The notes: generated from the sequence alone by a model not told the origin. A DNA stretch of 64,000 nucleotides from Olivibacter sp. SDN3 (GCF_014334135.1 NZ_CP060497.1:5022001-5086000); one strand, 5' to 3'; numbered from the stretch's first letter, positions 16,877 through 28,400 are shown. Made by a program: numbers and translations.

Positions 16877-18520
16877 TTATAGGGAAACCCCTCTCTTCCA
16901 AGGAATGAAATCGTCTTGGTTTAACGACACAGCCTTAGGAGTTATCTCGCCACTAGCGGCTTTAATACAATATTCTAGTATATCTTCCCCCATCTGTTCT
17001 ATCGTTTTTTGTCCAGATATGATGGGACCACAATCTATGTCGATAATATCGGACATACGCTCTGCCAATTGCGAATTAGTTGCTACTTTTATAACTGGGC
17101 AAATAGGATTTCCGGTCGGCGTTCCCAGTCCGGTTGTAAATAAAATCAATGTTGCACCACTGGCGGCCTTCCCTGTAGTCGCCTCCACATCATTTCCTGG
17201 CGTGCAGACTAAATTTAATCCCGGTTTTGTTGCAGGTTCTGTATAATCCAATACATCTTCTACAGGAGCTGTTCCTCCTTTTTTCGCTGCACCATTACTC
17301 TTAATAGCGTCTGTTATAAGACCATCCTTTATATTTCCAGGAGAAGGGTTCATATGAAAACCGGAACCTACATTTTCAGCAGCCTGACTATAAGCTTTCA
17401 TCAGCTGGATAAATTTCTTAGCGGCATGTTCATCCTTGGTCCGATCAATTAAGTTCTGTTCCGCCCCACATAACTCGGGAAATTCTGCCAACAAAACTTT
17501 CCCGCCCAAGGCTACCAATAAATCAGCGCAATAACCTACTGCCGGGTTAGCTGATATACCGCTAAACCCATCACTGCCTCCACATTTAACACCGAGTGTC
17601 AACTGACTTAATGGCGCTGGTTTACGCTTCAGCTTATTTGCCTCCACTAAACCAATAAATGTTTGGCGGATAGCTTCCGTAATCATTTCCTCTTCACTTT
17701 TTGATTGTTGTTGTTCAAAGATGTACAGAGGTTTATCGAATGTTGGATTACGCGCTTTTAGGTCGGTTAAAAAGTCCTGCACCTGTAAATTTTGACAACC
17801 CAAACTTAATACGGTTACTCCACCTACGTTGGGATGGTCGGCATAGGCCGCCAACAGTTTACTTAGCACAGCGGCATCCTGCCGGATGCCACCACAGCCC
17901 CCCTGATGATTTAAAAATTTAATACCATCTACATTTTTAAAGAGTCGATCTGTTGGCAAAACAGCTTCTTTTAAGCCTAGATCAACAGACGAGACATCTT
18001 TTCCACTTTGATACCACTCTTTTAGAAGTTTTGTCTTCTGTTTATACTTATCGGTGACAGCATAACCCAATTCATTGTGTAGCGCTTCTCTTATAACATC
18101 CAGGTTCCGGTTTTCACAGAAAACTGTTGGTATAAATAGCCAATAATTAGCGGTACCCACATTGCCATTACCACGATGATATCCCATAAAAGTACGATGA
18201 GCAATTCGCGATACATCTGGAGCTTCCCAATGATATTGATATGGACGATAAGTATAAGTGGCGGCAGCATGTTTCAGGTTGTCGGTGCGCATACGTTCGC
18301 CCTTCTTCACAGTGCATTCCGTTTTACCCACCAACACTCCGTACATAATCACCTCCTCTCCTTTTTCCATGTCGAACATATAAAATTTATGCTTCGCTGG
18401 TATATTTTCCAATACCGGATAGGTTTCACCCTTATAATCTATCTGCTCATTGGCTGTAATATCCTGTAAGGCTACCAAAACATTGTCGTTTGGGTGTATC
18501 TTTAAAACTCGCATTCCCAT
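16877..18520 (-). CDS. uxaA: Altronate dehydratase UxaA
   Basis: A 547-residue cytoplasmic dehydratase that turns D-altronate into 2-keto-3-deoxy-D-gluconate. The N-terminal SAF domain (about 1-95) begins VLKIHPNDNVLVAL. The large UxaA/GarD catalytic domain follows, with blocks such as FLNHQGGCGGIRQD, GCQNLQ and LGVKCGGSDGFSGISANPA, the Cys-rich elements of this iron-dependent family. It is complete. It starts 22 bp after uxaB. A second possible ATG (two codons in) exists; the upstream one has an AAAGGAA leader. Confidence 0.96.
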   Translation of the reverse strand: MGMRVLKIHPNDNVLVALQDITANEQIDYKGETYPVLENIPAKHKFYMFDMEKGEEVIMYGVLVGKTECTVKKGERMRTDNLKHAAATYTYRPYQYHWEAPDVSRIAHRTFMGYHRGNGNVGTANYWLFIPTVFCENRNLDVIREALHNELGYAVTDKYKQKTKLLKEWYQSGKDVSSVDLGLKEAVLPTDRLFKNVDGIKFLNHQGGCGGIRQDAAVLSKLLAAYADHPNVGGVTVLSLGCQNLQVQDFLTDLKARNPTFDKPLYIFEQQQSKSEEEMITEAIRQTFIGLVEANKLKRKPAPLSQLTLGVKCGGSDGFSGISANPAVGYCADLLVALGGKVLLAEFPELCGAEQNLIDRTKDEHAAKKFIQLMKAYSQAAENVGSGFHMNPSPGNIKDGLITDAIKSNGAAKKGGTAPVEDVLDYTEPATKPGLNLVCTPGNDVEATTGKAASGATLILFTTGLGTPTGNPICPVIKVATNSQLAERMSDIIDIDCGPIISGQKTIEQMGEDILEYCIKAASGEITPKAVSLNQDDFIPWKRGVSL

Positions 18521-18542
18521 TATTTTATTCCTTTTTCATCAT

Positions 18543-20072
18543 CTAAACTGATCTCATTTCTCCTGTTACTGATATAATGACCTGCAGTACATTTTTTGCT
18601 TGCAACTCAGACAGGTAATGTTTCACTCGATCAGAAAAATGAGGTATTAAAGTTAAATCAGTCTTCCATAGTTTTTGATTTTTCAATGCTTTATCTACCA
18701 CATCGTCCCCTTCATTTTGTTTCCACAACTGAGCAAAGTATTCAGCCTGTTCGTCATTAATTGGGTAGTATCCTTTGACAGTATAACCTTTGTATACCTC
18801 ATCAATACGCTTATTACCCTTCATAAACAATAAATAAGCAGCAAAACCCAAAGCCATGTATTCGGGTGAATTACCGTTATGTTTAGCAAAACCATTTAAC
18901 AATGCCACATTCCGCATTTCCATTTTAGAAGAATAATTCAATGTAATATTGATCCACTTATGGTCGAGTGACTGGTTACGAAACCGATCTAACACATGTT
19001 TAGCAAAACTATTAACTTCAACTTCAGGTAAATTTTGCGCCAGAACAGTTGGTACAATTTCCTTAAATAACAGTCCTTTTACGAAGGTTTCCATGGCCGG
19101 ATTTGCCAATGCTTCTTTTACTGTGTCAAAACCGGCCAATACCGCCAATCCACAGGAAAACGTATGAGTTCCATTTAGTAAACGAAGCTTGAGTTCCTTA
19201 AATTTTTTAATATCATCAGCTATCACCATCCCCTCATCTACTTCACTAAACGACAAGACTTTTTTCACCTCTTCACTATCAGATTGGATAGCCCATAATC
19301 TAAAGGGCTCTGCCATGATCATCAAATCATCTCTGTACCCTAATCGATTTTCCATTTCCTCCTGTTCCGCATAGGATAACTTACCGGGAACGATACGATC
19401 CACCAAAGAATTACAAAAATAATTAGCACTTTCCAACCAATTTATAAATGCTTCTTCCAGTTGATGTGTATGCGCCAATTTTAACACAATCTCTTTCAAT
19501 ATAGAACCGTTATCATTAATCAGTTCGGTAGGCACGATCACCATTCCAGCTTGCGTGTCACCCTTAAAATACTTGTAACGTCTATAAAGAAAAGCTGTTA
19601 GCTTTGCAGGAAAAGAAGCCGGGGGAAGAGCAAAAAGATAGTCGTGTTTATCATATACTATGCCTACCTCCGTAGTATTGGAAAGTACGATTTTCATTTC
19701 CGGATGATCGGCATAAGTCAGGATTTCCTCCCACTGCGCTGCTGTTATCACCTTTTCTATGGAAGAATTTATAATCTGCTCATCTACCTCTTTTCCGTCC
19801 TGTACTCCCTTTACACAAATCGTATATAAGCCATCCTGCTCGTCGAAGCCTTCCGCTTTGCCTTTAGCAGTAGACTTCACCACAATAATGCGACCATTAA
19901 ATACTCCGGCCTTATTGGCTTTATCTATGAAATAATCAGGCAAGCCTCTTAACAATACGCCTGTTCCGAATTGAAGAACTTTGGGAGGTAATCTATCCCA
20001 ATCTTCTTTCGGGTAGCTCATGGACTGATCAGCTTTTCTACCTTCAATAAATGCTTTATTTAATTGCTTCAT
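18543..20072 (-). CDS. uxaB: Tagaturonate reductase UxaB
   Basis: A 509-residue NAD-dependent enzyme of the mannitol dehydrogenase family that reduces D-tagaturonate to D-altronate. The Rossmann start is LQFGTGVLLRG (about residues 33-43), and the C-terminal domain contains LNGTHTFSCGLAVLAGF, where the family has its catalytic His/Asn set. Length fits UxaB. Order on the - strand is GH105, uxaB (37-bp gap), uxaA (22-bp gap), so extracellular pectin cleavage and galacturonate catabolism appear to share a transcript. Confidence 0.95.
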   Translation of the reverse strand: MKQLNKAFIEGRKADQSMSYPKEDWDRLPPKVLQFGTGVLLRGLPDYFIDKANKAGVFNGRIIVVKSTAKGKAEGFDEQDGLYTICVKGVQDGKEVDEQIINSSIEKVITAAQWEEILTYADHPEMKIVLSNTTEVGIVYDKHDYLFALPPASFPAKLTAFLYRRYKYFKGDTQAGMVIVPTELINDNGSILKEIVLKLAHTHQLEEAFINWLESANYFCNSLVDRIVPGKLSYAEQEEMENRLGYRDDLMIMAEPFRLWAIQSDSEEVKKVLSFSEVDEGMVIADDIKKFKELKLRLLNGTHTFSCGLAVLAGFDTVKEALANPAMETFVKGLLFKEIVPTVLAQNLPEVEVNSFAKHVLDRFRNQSLDHKWINITLNYSSKMEMRNVALLNGFAKHNGNSPEYMALGFAAYLLFMKGNKRIDEVYKGYTVKGYYPINDEQAEYFAQLWKQNEGDDVVDKALKNQKLWKTDLTLIPHFSDRVKHYLSELQAKNVLQVIISVTGEMRSV

Positions 20073-20109
20073 TAAAAAAAATCTATTCGCCTATTATATT
20101 TTGATTCTA

Positions 20110-22017
20110 CTATTTCAATAGCCATTTTACCCAGTCATGTGCAGCTGGATAGTTTTGAAAGTCTGAAGGCAGCTTCCTTCCGTCGAGGTACTCGTTGTAA
20201 ATCCAGGGATCGCCCAATGCGAAAACCTTACCTCTTCCATATTTGGTAGTCGCCATAATATTAATATCTGCAGTACCCAGAATGGGTGAACTCGGTGCGT
20301 GTACTATAAGTGAACTGATCTCTTTCAGGTAGAGCTTATACGGCTTCTTGAAAATGCTGTTCTTCTCTTGCACCTGCACCGCTCCTTGCTGATAATTATT
20401 TTGCTTAACCATCAAATGATTATCTTTATTAAACTGAATACCAAAAGGCTTAGCTAAGCGATTGAAATGATCAAACTCTGCATTACCGGCATCATTTCCC
20501 AATAACACCAGAGTACCACCGGTCTTTACCCATTTTTTGATGGTTTCAATCTCCTCTTCCTGCAAAAAATTAGGATTTTCTGTTTCCTGTTCCGTATCCG
20601 GATCAACAATGATGTATACATCGGCCTTTCGCAGATTGGCCAGGGTAGGCTTTACGCTTAGTGAATCTGTCTGTGCACCATAATCTCGAAAAATATGGCC
20701 CAGTAAGGAATAGCCATTGTTTGATTGCTCCTCCCAGGTATAGTGATAACGTATTGACCTGCCGAATGCATCTTTTTTCCATTCATTATTATAATAGTAA
20801 TCCAGTAATACCGTCTTTCCCTTTGCATATCTCAAGGAATGCAGCTTTTCCATCTCTACCGCACACTTTATAAATGCCCCGATTCCTTTCGGATCGTTTT
20901 GGATAACCGGTTCGCTCATATAATAATCAAAGCTACCATCCCTATATGGATTTCCACCCAAGCCGGAAACCTTGACGGTGCCATTTAAATTGACCTTGCC
21001 CTGACTATCTTCCTCTACAAACTCTTTTAATATCCCTTCGTAACCTTTTCTAGCATTCTTCAAAAATTTGGCTGGTAAATAACCTAGTCTTACCCCTTTG
21101 GCCAAGGTATATACAACCATCGAGGAGGCTGACGCTTCTGGGTAATTTTTTTCGCGGTCGGGAAAGTCCACCACTTGGTACCACAATCCATTTTTCTGCT
21201 GATAGCGCACCAAAGCTTCAGCATACCTATTCAATACCTCAACGATCCGCTGTCGACCAGGATGGTCACTTGGAAAATGGTCCAAGGCATCAACCATCGC
21301 CATACCATACCACCCCAAAGCCCTGCCCCAAAAATGTGGCGAATTGCCGGTTTCCTTATTTGCCCATTGCTGCTCTTTCGATTCATCCCAACCATGGTAA
21401 AGCAACCCTGTCTCTTCATCACGCGTATGTTCTTCTATAAGAACAAATTGTCGTGTGATGTCGTCAAAAACCTCAGGCTCATGGAAAAGTTTAGCATACT
21501 CCGCGTAGAAGGGTTGCCCCATATACAAACCATCTAACCAGACTTGGTGTGGGTATATATTTTTGTGCCAAAAGCTTCCCTCCTTTGTACGTGGATGCGT
21601 TTCCAACTGCGCTCTCAAGGCTTTACTTGCTTTTAAGTATTTTTCTTTTCCTGTGACCTGGTATAAGAATAGCAAGACCTTTCCATTGTTAATAAAATCA
21701 ATGTTATAATCATCTCTGTCATACGCATTGATCGTTCCATCATCCTGAACATAGTAATCCATTTTACGCTGGATGTAATCGAAATATTTTTTGTCACCGG
21801 TAGCCTTCCACACCCCCTCTACTCCTTTGAGTATCACACCTAAGTCGTAGCTCCACTTGGCTGATTTACCTTTTTCTAGCACAAAGGCTTCTGGCCACAC
21901 ACGCATAGCCGTTTCTGACATACGTTCACTGTATTTTTTTTGCTGTGCGGGGGCATTCATAATGTAAACCGTCAGAAAAGCAAGTAGTATATACTTCAGT
22001 AATGTAGGTATCTTCAT
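20110..22017 (-). CDS. GH105 unsaturated uronyl hydrolase with extra C-terminal domain
   Basis: A 635-residue exported enzyme with a Sec signal (about 1-24, ending NAPAQ). Residues about 30-400 are a six-hairpin (alpha/alpha)6 GH88/GH105 domain of the YteR type, which removes the 4,5-unsaturated galacturonyl residue left by pectate or rhamnogalacturonan lyases. D162 in WLDGLYMGQP matches the catalytic Asp, and FWGRALGWY is typical. Residues about 430-635 form a second domain with KTGGTLVLLGNDAG and a GRGKVFALGDPW block, similar to GATase-like/DUF4350 domains; its role is unknown. It starts 1 bp after the GH28 stop. Confidence 0.93.
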   Translation of the reverse strand: MKIPTLLKYILLAFLTVYIMNAPAQQKKYSERMSETAMRVWPEAFVLEKGKSAKWSYDLGVILKGVEGVWKATGDKKYFDYIQRKMDYYVQDDGTINAYDRDDYNIDFINNGKVLLFLYQVTGKEKYLKASKALRAQLETHPRTKEGSFWHKNIYPHQVWLDGLYMGQPFYAEYAKLFHEPEVFDDITRQFVLIEEHTRDEETGLLYHGWDESKEQQWANKETGNSPHFWGRALGWYGMAMVDALDHFPSDHPGRQRIVEVLNRYAEALVRYQQKNGLWYQVVDFPDREKNYPEASASSMVVYTLAKGVRLGYLPAKFLKNARKGYEGILKEFVEEDSQGKVNLNGTVKVSGLGGNPYRDGSFDYYMSEPVIQNDPKGIGAFIKCAVEMEKLHSLRYAKGKTVLLDYYYNNEWKKDAFGRSIRYHYTWEEQSNNGYSLLGHIFRDYGAQTDSLSVKPTLANLRKADVYIIVDPDTEQETENPNFLQEEEIETIKKWVKTGGTLVLLGNDAGNAEFDHFNRLAKPFGIQFNKDNHLMVKQNNYQQGAVQVQEKNSIFKKPYKLYLKEISSLIVHAPSSPILGTADINIMATTKYGRGKVFALGDPWIYNEYLDGRKLPSDFQNYPAAHDWVKWLLK

Positions 22018-22018
22018 C

Positions 22019-23668
22019 TTAGTTAATTTTTACCAGGTTTTCATTGGCACCATGATCTGTTATTAATATCTTCTCCGCCTTTGTATGGTCAGAGTTTTTC
22101 GCTTCGATATTTTTCGAGCGATCACCCTGCACATGCATGAACACCTGCGCTTGATTATATTGTAAACTATCCAGCACTACTTGATCACCGTTCAGTACAT
22201 AAACCAGAGGGAGTGTACTTTCGGCCTCAATCCATGCATTTTTTATTTTTATATTATTTCCTTCTTGTATATCGATACCTTCTTTTGCTTGGATTTTAAG
22301 ATTGTTGAGCTCAATATTTTTAATGGCCATTTCTGGAAGTCCACGGATGAACACACCTTTCGCCGCACCATCACAAATGATATTGGAAATTTCGAAATTG
22401 CGGAACTGAGGCGTTTCTTCGGTCACTTCTTTCACCTCCACCTTCGGTGGCTCTCTCCGTTCACCAATCAAAGCGACTGGGTCTGTTCCTTCATAATACA
22501 TATCGAATAAGATCGCCTCTCCCGGAATATCTTTCATATAGATATTCTTGATATAGACGTTTTCTACAATGCCTCCCCGACCCCTTGTAGTCTTAAAGCG
22601 TAAACCAATATCTGTACCTATGAAAGTACAGTCCTCTACATACAGATTCTTTGCACCCCCACTCATCTCACTACCTACTACAAAACCACCGTGCGCATGA
22701 TAAACAGTACAGTTCTTCACCCATAAATCCTGTGTAGGCATCCCGCGTTCACGACCTACCTCATCTCTGCCACTCTTAATACATATGGCGTCATCACCTA
22801 CGTCGAATGTGCTGTTCTCTAGAAGTACATTTTGACAGGATTCAATGTCTATACCGTCGCCATTCTGCGAATACCATGGATTCCGAACATTGATATCTCT
22901 GATAGTAATATTTTTACTCATCAGTGGATGAATATTCCAAGCGGCCGAGTTTTGGAAGGTCACTCCTTCCAATAGCACACCTTCACATTCTTCAATTAAT
23001 ACCATATTCGGTCGGAGAAAATCTTTGATCGACTGGTAAAAATCAGCTGGTTTATCTCCGGTAATCCTACCGGGATCTTTATTTTCCACTCCTTTCAAGG
23101 AACTTTCAGAAGGATACCATATATCGCCTTTTTCATTTAGATGTCCACCAGAAGCCACTAATTTGTTCCATTGTGACCTAGTCATCTTACCTTTTTTTAC
23201 CATGCGCCAAGCGTCCCCATTCCCATCAATGATCCCTTTTCCAGTAATGGCTATATTCTTTTCGTTTAATGCCCATATAGGCGACTGGTTTCGCTTCTGA
23301 GGAATGCCCTCCCAACTGGTTTCTATCAGTGGATATTGATCGAAATCTTTCGTAAATAACAGCAAGGCGTTCTTGGCCAAATGCAGATTAATATCGCTTT
23401 TAAGCTTGATTGGTCCCGACTCCCATACGCCTGCCGGAATAAGCACTACACCTCCCCCCGCTTGATGCAGGCTATCTATTGCATGATTAATGCTTTGGGT
23501 ATTGGTTTGGAAGTTACCCGAAACGGCACCAAAATCGATAATATTGACAGTGTCCTGTCTAAAAGTAGGAACCGGTATCTGACTATTTTGTTCTTTAAAG
23601 GATTGCGCTCCTCCACAAGCGGTCAAAAACGCCGCACCTCCCACAACTGTTTTAAGTATCTGATTCAT
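22019..23668 (-). CDS. GH28 polygalacturonase-like lipoprotein
   Basis: A 549-residue right-handed beta-helix enzyme. The signal ends in lipobox LTAC (Cys18), so it is probably a surface or periplasmic lipoprotein. GH28 catalytic elements are present: D271 (NGDGID), D292/D293 (GDDA), H326 (AHGGF) and R357/K359 (RFK). These hydrolyse alpha-1,4-galacturonide bonds, acting on homogalacturonan or rhamnogalacturonan. The insert at about 155-215 suggests an exo-acting or rhamnogalacturonan-directed member, but specificity cannot be fixed by eye. It is first in the run GH28-GH105-uxaBAC, behind a strong palindromic operator. Confidence 0.93.
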   Translation of the reverse strand: MNQILKTVVGGAAFLTACGGAQSFKEQNSQIPVPTFRQDTVNIIDFGAVSGNFQTNTQSINHAIDSLHQAGGGVVLIPAGVWESGPIKLKSDINLHLAKNALLLFTKDFDQYPLIETSWEGIPQKRNQSPIWALNEKNIAITGKGIIDGNGDAWRMVKKGKMTRSQWNKLVASGGHLNEKGDIWYPSESSLKGVENKDPGRITGDKPADFYQSIKDFLRPNMVLIEECEGVLLEGVTFQNSAAWNIHPLMSKNITIRDINVRNPWYSQNGDGIDIESCQNVLLENSTFDVGDDAICIKSGRDEVGRERGMPTQDLWVKNCTVYHAHGGFVVGSEMSGGAKNLYVEDCTFIGTDIGLRFKTTRGRGGIVENVYIKNIYMKDIPGEAILFDMYYEGTDPVALIGERREPPKVEVKEVTEETPQFRNFEISNIICDGAAKGVFIRGLPEMAIKNIELNNLKIQAKEGIDIQEGNNIKIKNAWIEAESTLPLVYVLNGDQVVLDSLQYNQAQVFMHVQGDRSKNIEAKNSDHTKAEKILITDHGANENLVKIN

Positions 23669-23747
23669 TCCTACGGAAAAATTGGTTCTGTTTCTACAAT
23701 TCTAAGGCTATAATTAGCGGTTTTCAAACAATTCAGCATGTTTATTT

Positions 23748-23775
23748 GCGCAATCGTTACCGATAACGATTGCGC
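23748..23775. promoter_or_regulatory. Palindromic operator A, before GH28
   Basis: A 28-bp palindrome with arms GCGCAATCGTTA and TAACGATTGCGC; only the inner pair of bases fails to match. It lies 80 bp upstream of the GH28 ATG and 17 bp after the susD stop, so it can separately control the GH28-GH105-uxa run. Core and arms match operators B (28768) and C (33100). The LacI-type protein at 33266 is the natural candidate to bind it. Confidence 0.8.
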
Positions 23776-23791
23776 TTCCCATAGTATTGGA

Positions 23792-25489
23792 TTAATGTGC
23801 TTGATAACCCGGATTCTGAATAACTTCAGCTTCATTTAAATCAATAGCATCTTGGGGTATTGGCCGATATATTTTGTCTTGACCGTCCAAGCCTCTGAAG
23901 GCAGCATCGACTCCAATACGTCTAATATCGTAGTTGTACAAACCACAAAATTCTTTCAATTTACCTGTACGCCTTAACTCTGGCCAACGCAAATATTCTC
24001 CCGCGAATTCCTTTGCACTTTCAATAAGATATGCATTGAGCGCTGCATCTTGGCTACCAGTCGTTGCTATGTCTATATTGGGATATAAGCGTTCGCCATC
24101 TTTGGTATTACCGGGTCGATCCAACACCTGTTGCACATAATTTGCTGCTGTTGCAAAATCATTTAGTGCGATGCACGCTTCAGCATAAATGAAATACGTC
24201 TCGGCTAAGCGGGCTAACACGATATCACGTACACTGGACGTTTGACTCCAAATCTGACGGGTTTGTGGGCTATCAAATTTTTTAATAACAGGTGTACTCA
24301 TATCTGCGTCATAAAATGCCCGGTAGGCTTCCTCATCATATCTAAAAGGATAGTATCTAAAATTGCCAGCAATCCGACCCTGGTGTTGAGCTGCCCAAGC
24401 CGACGAATCTGCGGGAGTATACTCTCTTCCCCAAACCCTTGGATAATATGCACGTATTTGTATAGAAGCCGTATCTTTATCGTAATAGTCAAAATATTGA
24501 TCGTAAATTGTTAACATAAACGTGGCATCGTACCTTGCATCGTTTTCAGCGTAGAAGTTATGTAGGTTCCAAGAAGGATAAAGCTGTGTTGCCATATATT
24601 TATGGTTCAATTCCGCACCTCCCAAATAAGGACCAAAAAGACTTTGCTGATTATTTCCGTCTTCTACTGAAGCGATCGATTCAACGTTATACTGCACGGC
24701 AAAAATCACCTCATCATTATTCTCATTGTAAGGGCTCCATAATTCTTCGAAGGGAATACTAATGTTTCTACCAGCAATTGCAGCATCAGCATATGTTTTC
24801 GCGCTTTCGAAATCAGCCGACTGATTTAAATCCCAGCCTCTGGTCAGATAAACCTTTGCCAGGTAATGATTAACCACCGTTTGGTTAACCCTTGCTTTCT
24901 CCTGTCCCACATCCGGTAAAGCAGCCTCCATTTCGGCAATGATGAAGGTGTAACACTCCTCCAATGTATTTCTAGGTGTATTCATCCTCGGCTCAAAAGT
25001 TGCCTCAGTATTAATGAATACACCACCAAACTGCTCAACCAATAAAAAATGATAAAAAGCCCTTAGGAAACGAAGTTCTGCCAGATAACTTGCACGTTGA
25101 GTATCCGAAATATCGGGAAGATCATTATAGAAGACGCCCATATTGATCGTTTGGATAGCACTATAACAGTTTTGGTAATACGTTTTAACATACGAATCGT
25201 TTGAAAATAATTGCTCATACTCTTGAATGGAACGATCGCCGGTACCACGCCCCCGTTGATACATATCAGTACCCGCAAGCAGAAGCCATGGCGTTTCACG
25301 AAAAGTAGCGCGAAGCGAATTATAAGAGGCAATAATCAACGTTTCATAACCGGCAGCCGTTTCATAAAACTCGTCATTAGAAATTCCGCCCTTATTATCT
25401 TCATCGAGCAGTTTTTTACACCCACTAAGCGAAAAAGTACATAAGATGATAACAATCAAAAATTTATTTAATATATTTTGCCTGTTCAT
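23792..25489 (-). CDS. SusD/RagB family lipoprotein (pectin locus)
   Basis: A 565-residue outer-membrane lipoprotein. The signal ends in SLSGC (Cys near residue 24). The N-terminal TPR-like part with DNKGGISNDEFYE and the family block RAEFLRAFYHFLLVEQFGG-type region (about residues 130-150) are clear, and the C-terminus has RPIPQDAIDLNE and NPGY, typical SusD endings. It binds glycan at the surface and hands it to the SusC partner encoded just before it (10-bp gap). The neighbours imply pectic oligosaccharides as ligand. Confidence 0.95.
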   Translation of the reverse strand: MNRQNILNKFLIVIILCTFSLSGCKKLLDEDNKGGISNDEFYETAAGYETLIIASYNSLRATFRETPWLLLAGTDMYQRGRGTGDRSIQEYEQLFSNDSYVKTYYQNCYSAIQTINMGVFYNDLPDISDTQRASYLAELRFLRAFYHFLLVEQFGGVFINTEATFEPRMNTPRNTLEECYTFIIAEMEAALPDVGQEKARVNQTVVNHYLAKVYLTRGWDLNQSADFESAKTYADAAIAGRNISIPFEELWSPYNENNDEVIFAVQYNVESIASVEDGNNQQSLFGPYLGGAELNHKYMATQLYPSWNLHNFYAENDARYDATFMLTIYDQYFDYYDKDTASIQIRAYYPRVWGREYTPADSSAWAAQHQGRIAGNFRYYPFRYDEEAYRAFYDADMSTPVIKKFDSPQTRQIWSQTSSVRDIVLARLAETYFIYAEACIALNDFATAANYVQQVLDRPGNTKDGERLYPNIDIATTGSQDAALNAYLIESAKEFAGEYLRWPELRRTGKLKEFCGLYNYDIRRIGVDAAFRGLDGQDKIYRPIPQDAIDLNEAEVIQNPGYQAH

Positions 25490-25499
25490 AACAATGTAT

Positions 25500-28400
25500 T
25501 TAAAATTTGAGGTTCACACCTAATTGATAGATAATATTACTGGGCCCATTTCCATTCTGCAAAGTTGTGGTAGCATACTCCGGGTCCCAACCTTGATAAT
25601 CTGTGAAAGTGAACGGGTTTAAGATATTCAGATAAATCCTACACTGACTAATACGAGCTTTTGAGAGCATAGTTTGTGGAAGAGAATAACCTAATATGAT
25701 ATTGCGCACTTTAATGAACGAAGCATCAGTATATTGTGCGTTGCTGCCATAATATGGTCCTGGATTATTAATCGCAGGATATTGAGCATCTTCATTACCT
25801 GCCGCTGGCGCCCAGCTAGCGATGGGTTGTCCGTTGGCCCCACTCCCCCAGTTATTCCAATCATAACGATCAATACCGGCGGGCACAAAATAATCGAAAG
25901 AAACTTTAGGTCTACCCCTTTGTGTATTCCCGGGTCCGAACTCTTCCAAAAAGCGATCACTCACGAAGATTCCTTGACGTGTAAACAAATCGACAGAAAG
26001 ATCCCAGTTTTTATATGTAAAACTTGAGCGTAAGTTAGCAGTCCAATCCGGGTTCGAACTGCCCAAGATTACCCGATCATCGTTAGCTGTTATAGCACCA
26101 TCACCATTCACATCTTCTGCACGTGCCTGACCAGGCTGTTGCCCCCAGCGCGCGGCCTCCTCGATCTCGGATGATTTCCAAATACCTACCACACGATAGT
26201 CGTATATCACTTCAATTGGTTGTCCGATAAATCTCGCTTCGCCAGGTACGTCCTCCCGTTTGCCATATAGCGACTCAATAGCATTTCTATTATGTGCAAA
26301 ATTCAAAGAAGTAGTCCACTGAAAGTTATTGGTACGAATATTTGTTGAATTGATAGCCAATTCTATACCTTTATTACTTACCGAACCTATGTTATCCGTC
26401 ATACTAGGCACACCAGATTCAATTGCTAACGTACGACTCATCAACAAGCCATCTGACAGTTTATCGTATACATCTAGCGAACCATAAACGCGTTGATTAA
26501 AGAAACCAAAATCCAGTCCTAAATTGATTTCACGTGTTTTTTCCCAAGTAATATTTGGATTTACGGGACTTCCGGGCGCAAAACCTGAAACAATACTTCC
26601 ATCAAAGTCATACCATACCAGTTGGTCTGTCATAGGTGTCTGCATAGACCCATAAGGATTGATACCATTATTATTACCGGAGTATCCGAAACTAAAGCGT
26701 GCTTTTAGATCGGAAATAAAATCCTTCTGAAGAAATTCTTCTTCAGATAAACGCCAACCTAAAGCAAAAGATGGAAACGACGCCCATTTGTCGGCCAATT
26801 TAGAGCTACCGTCATAACGCACCGTACCGGTAACCAGGTATTTGCCCTTATAATCATAATTCACCCGTGCGGCATACGATAGCAAAGACGATTCGTTATA
26901 TGCCGTATTAGAGTTTGCGTTCTGAATTGTTCCACTGAACAGATTATACCATAAGGAATTATAAGGTAAATTCTGCGCTGCAGCCTGAATTCTTTCAAAA
27001 CGGGTTTTATATACACTATTGATAACGGTTGCGTTTAAGTTATGGACATCATTAAACGTTTTTGAATAGGTTAGTTGGTTATCCCAAGTATATTCCAGTG
27101 CTTCTGTATTCGATTGGTACGCTTCATTTTGATTTCTGTTGCCCGGCACCACGTCATAAAACTGCCCTATGCGTTCTCTCGTGAAACGAGGCATGATCGT
27201 GCTCTTAAAGTTCAATCCTGCGAAAGGTGTAACCTGCACATAAAAACTTCCCAGCACGTCGTATCGTCTGGTTTCTTGGTTACCACTATTGATTTCATTT
27301 AGCGGATTAGGTGAACTGGTAAAATTACCCGTACCTAAAATCGCATCAGCAATACCCGGTTGCGGAATCAGGTCGCCATTTTCGTCATAGGCTTTTAAAA
27401 TATTTGGCATTCGCATAATATCCCGGTAACCAAACTGACTTCCCTGATTGGTAATGGTTTGTGATAAATTGACGTTACCACCAGTGCTGAAATATTTATT
27501 TCCTTTATGATCGATACTCAGTTTCATGTTATATCGATCCAGGTCTTCATTGATGAAATTACCCTCTTCATTCTGATAACCCAACCCCAAGTTATACGAT
27601 ATATCACTCGTCATTCCGGCGATATTCACGTAATGGTTTTGTTGCTGTCCGTTTTGAGTTGCTAGACCTAACCAATCTTCATAATCCTCATCAAAGAGGC
27701 GCTGTTCCAGTAATGGACTACGCTGCAACACAGAATTCCTATTCGGCTCCGTTAACTCATACTGATCAAGGTTAGGATTGTATGTATAATAGGCGGCGGT
27801 ACGAAAGTCGACCCACTCTCTTCCTGTCATGAACTGTGGGATGCGAGCTGTTGTCCGAATACCATAAAAGCCATCATAACTTACAGCCATACGGGAAGCA
27901 GTATTCGATCCGGCATTTTTGGTACGAACGATCACCACCCCGTTAGACCCTCTAGACCCGTATATTGCCGTTGATGAAGCATCTTTCAGTACGTCAATAG
28001 CCTCGATATCCGCTGGATTCAGGAAGTTAATGTCCCCCATGACAATGCCATCCACTACATATAATGGATTTCCTCCAGCCAAAGAATTCTGTCCCCTAAT
28101 TTGTACAGAAAAATTGCCGCCCGGTCGACCAGAGTTTGAGCTGATATCAACTCCCGGCACGGCACCCTGCAAAGCAGCCATGGCAGAAGTTGTTCCCCGA
28201 GACTGGATGGTTTCGGCACTTACCGTTCCGACCGCTCCCGTGAGATCTCCTTTTTTTACAGTACCATAACCAACCACCACCACTTCATCCAAACCAGTAG
28301 CGTCTTCTTCCAAGGTGATGGTATAACTGTTTCTTTCTTCTAGTGGTAATTCGAACAATTTATACCCCAAATAGGTTATTACAAGTAGCTGGTTTTCTGC

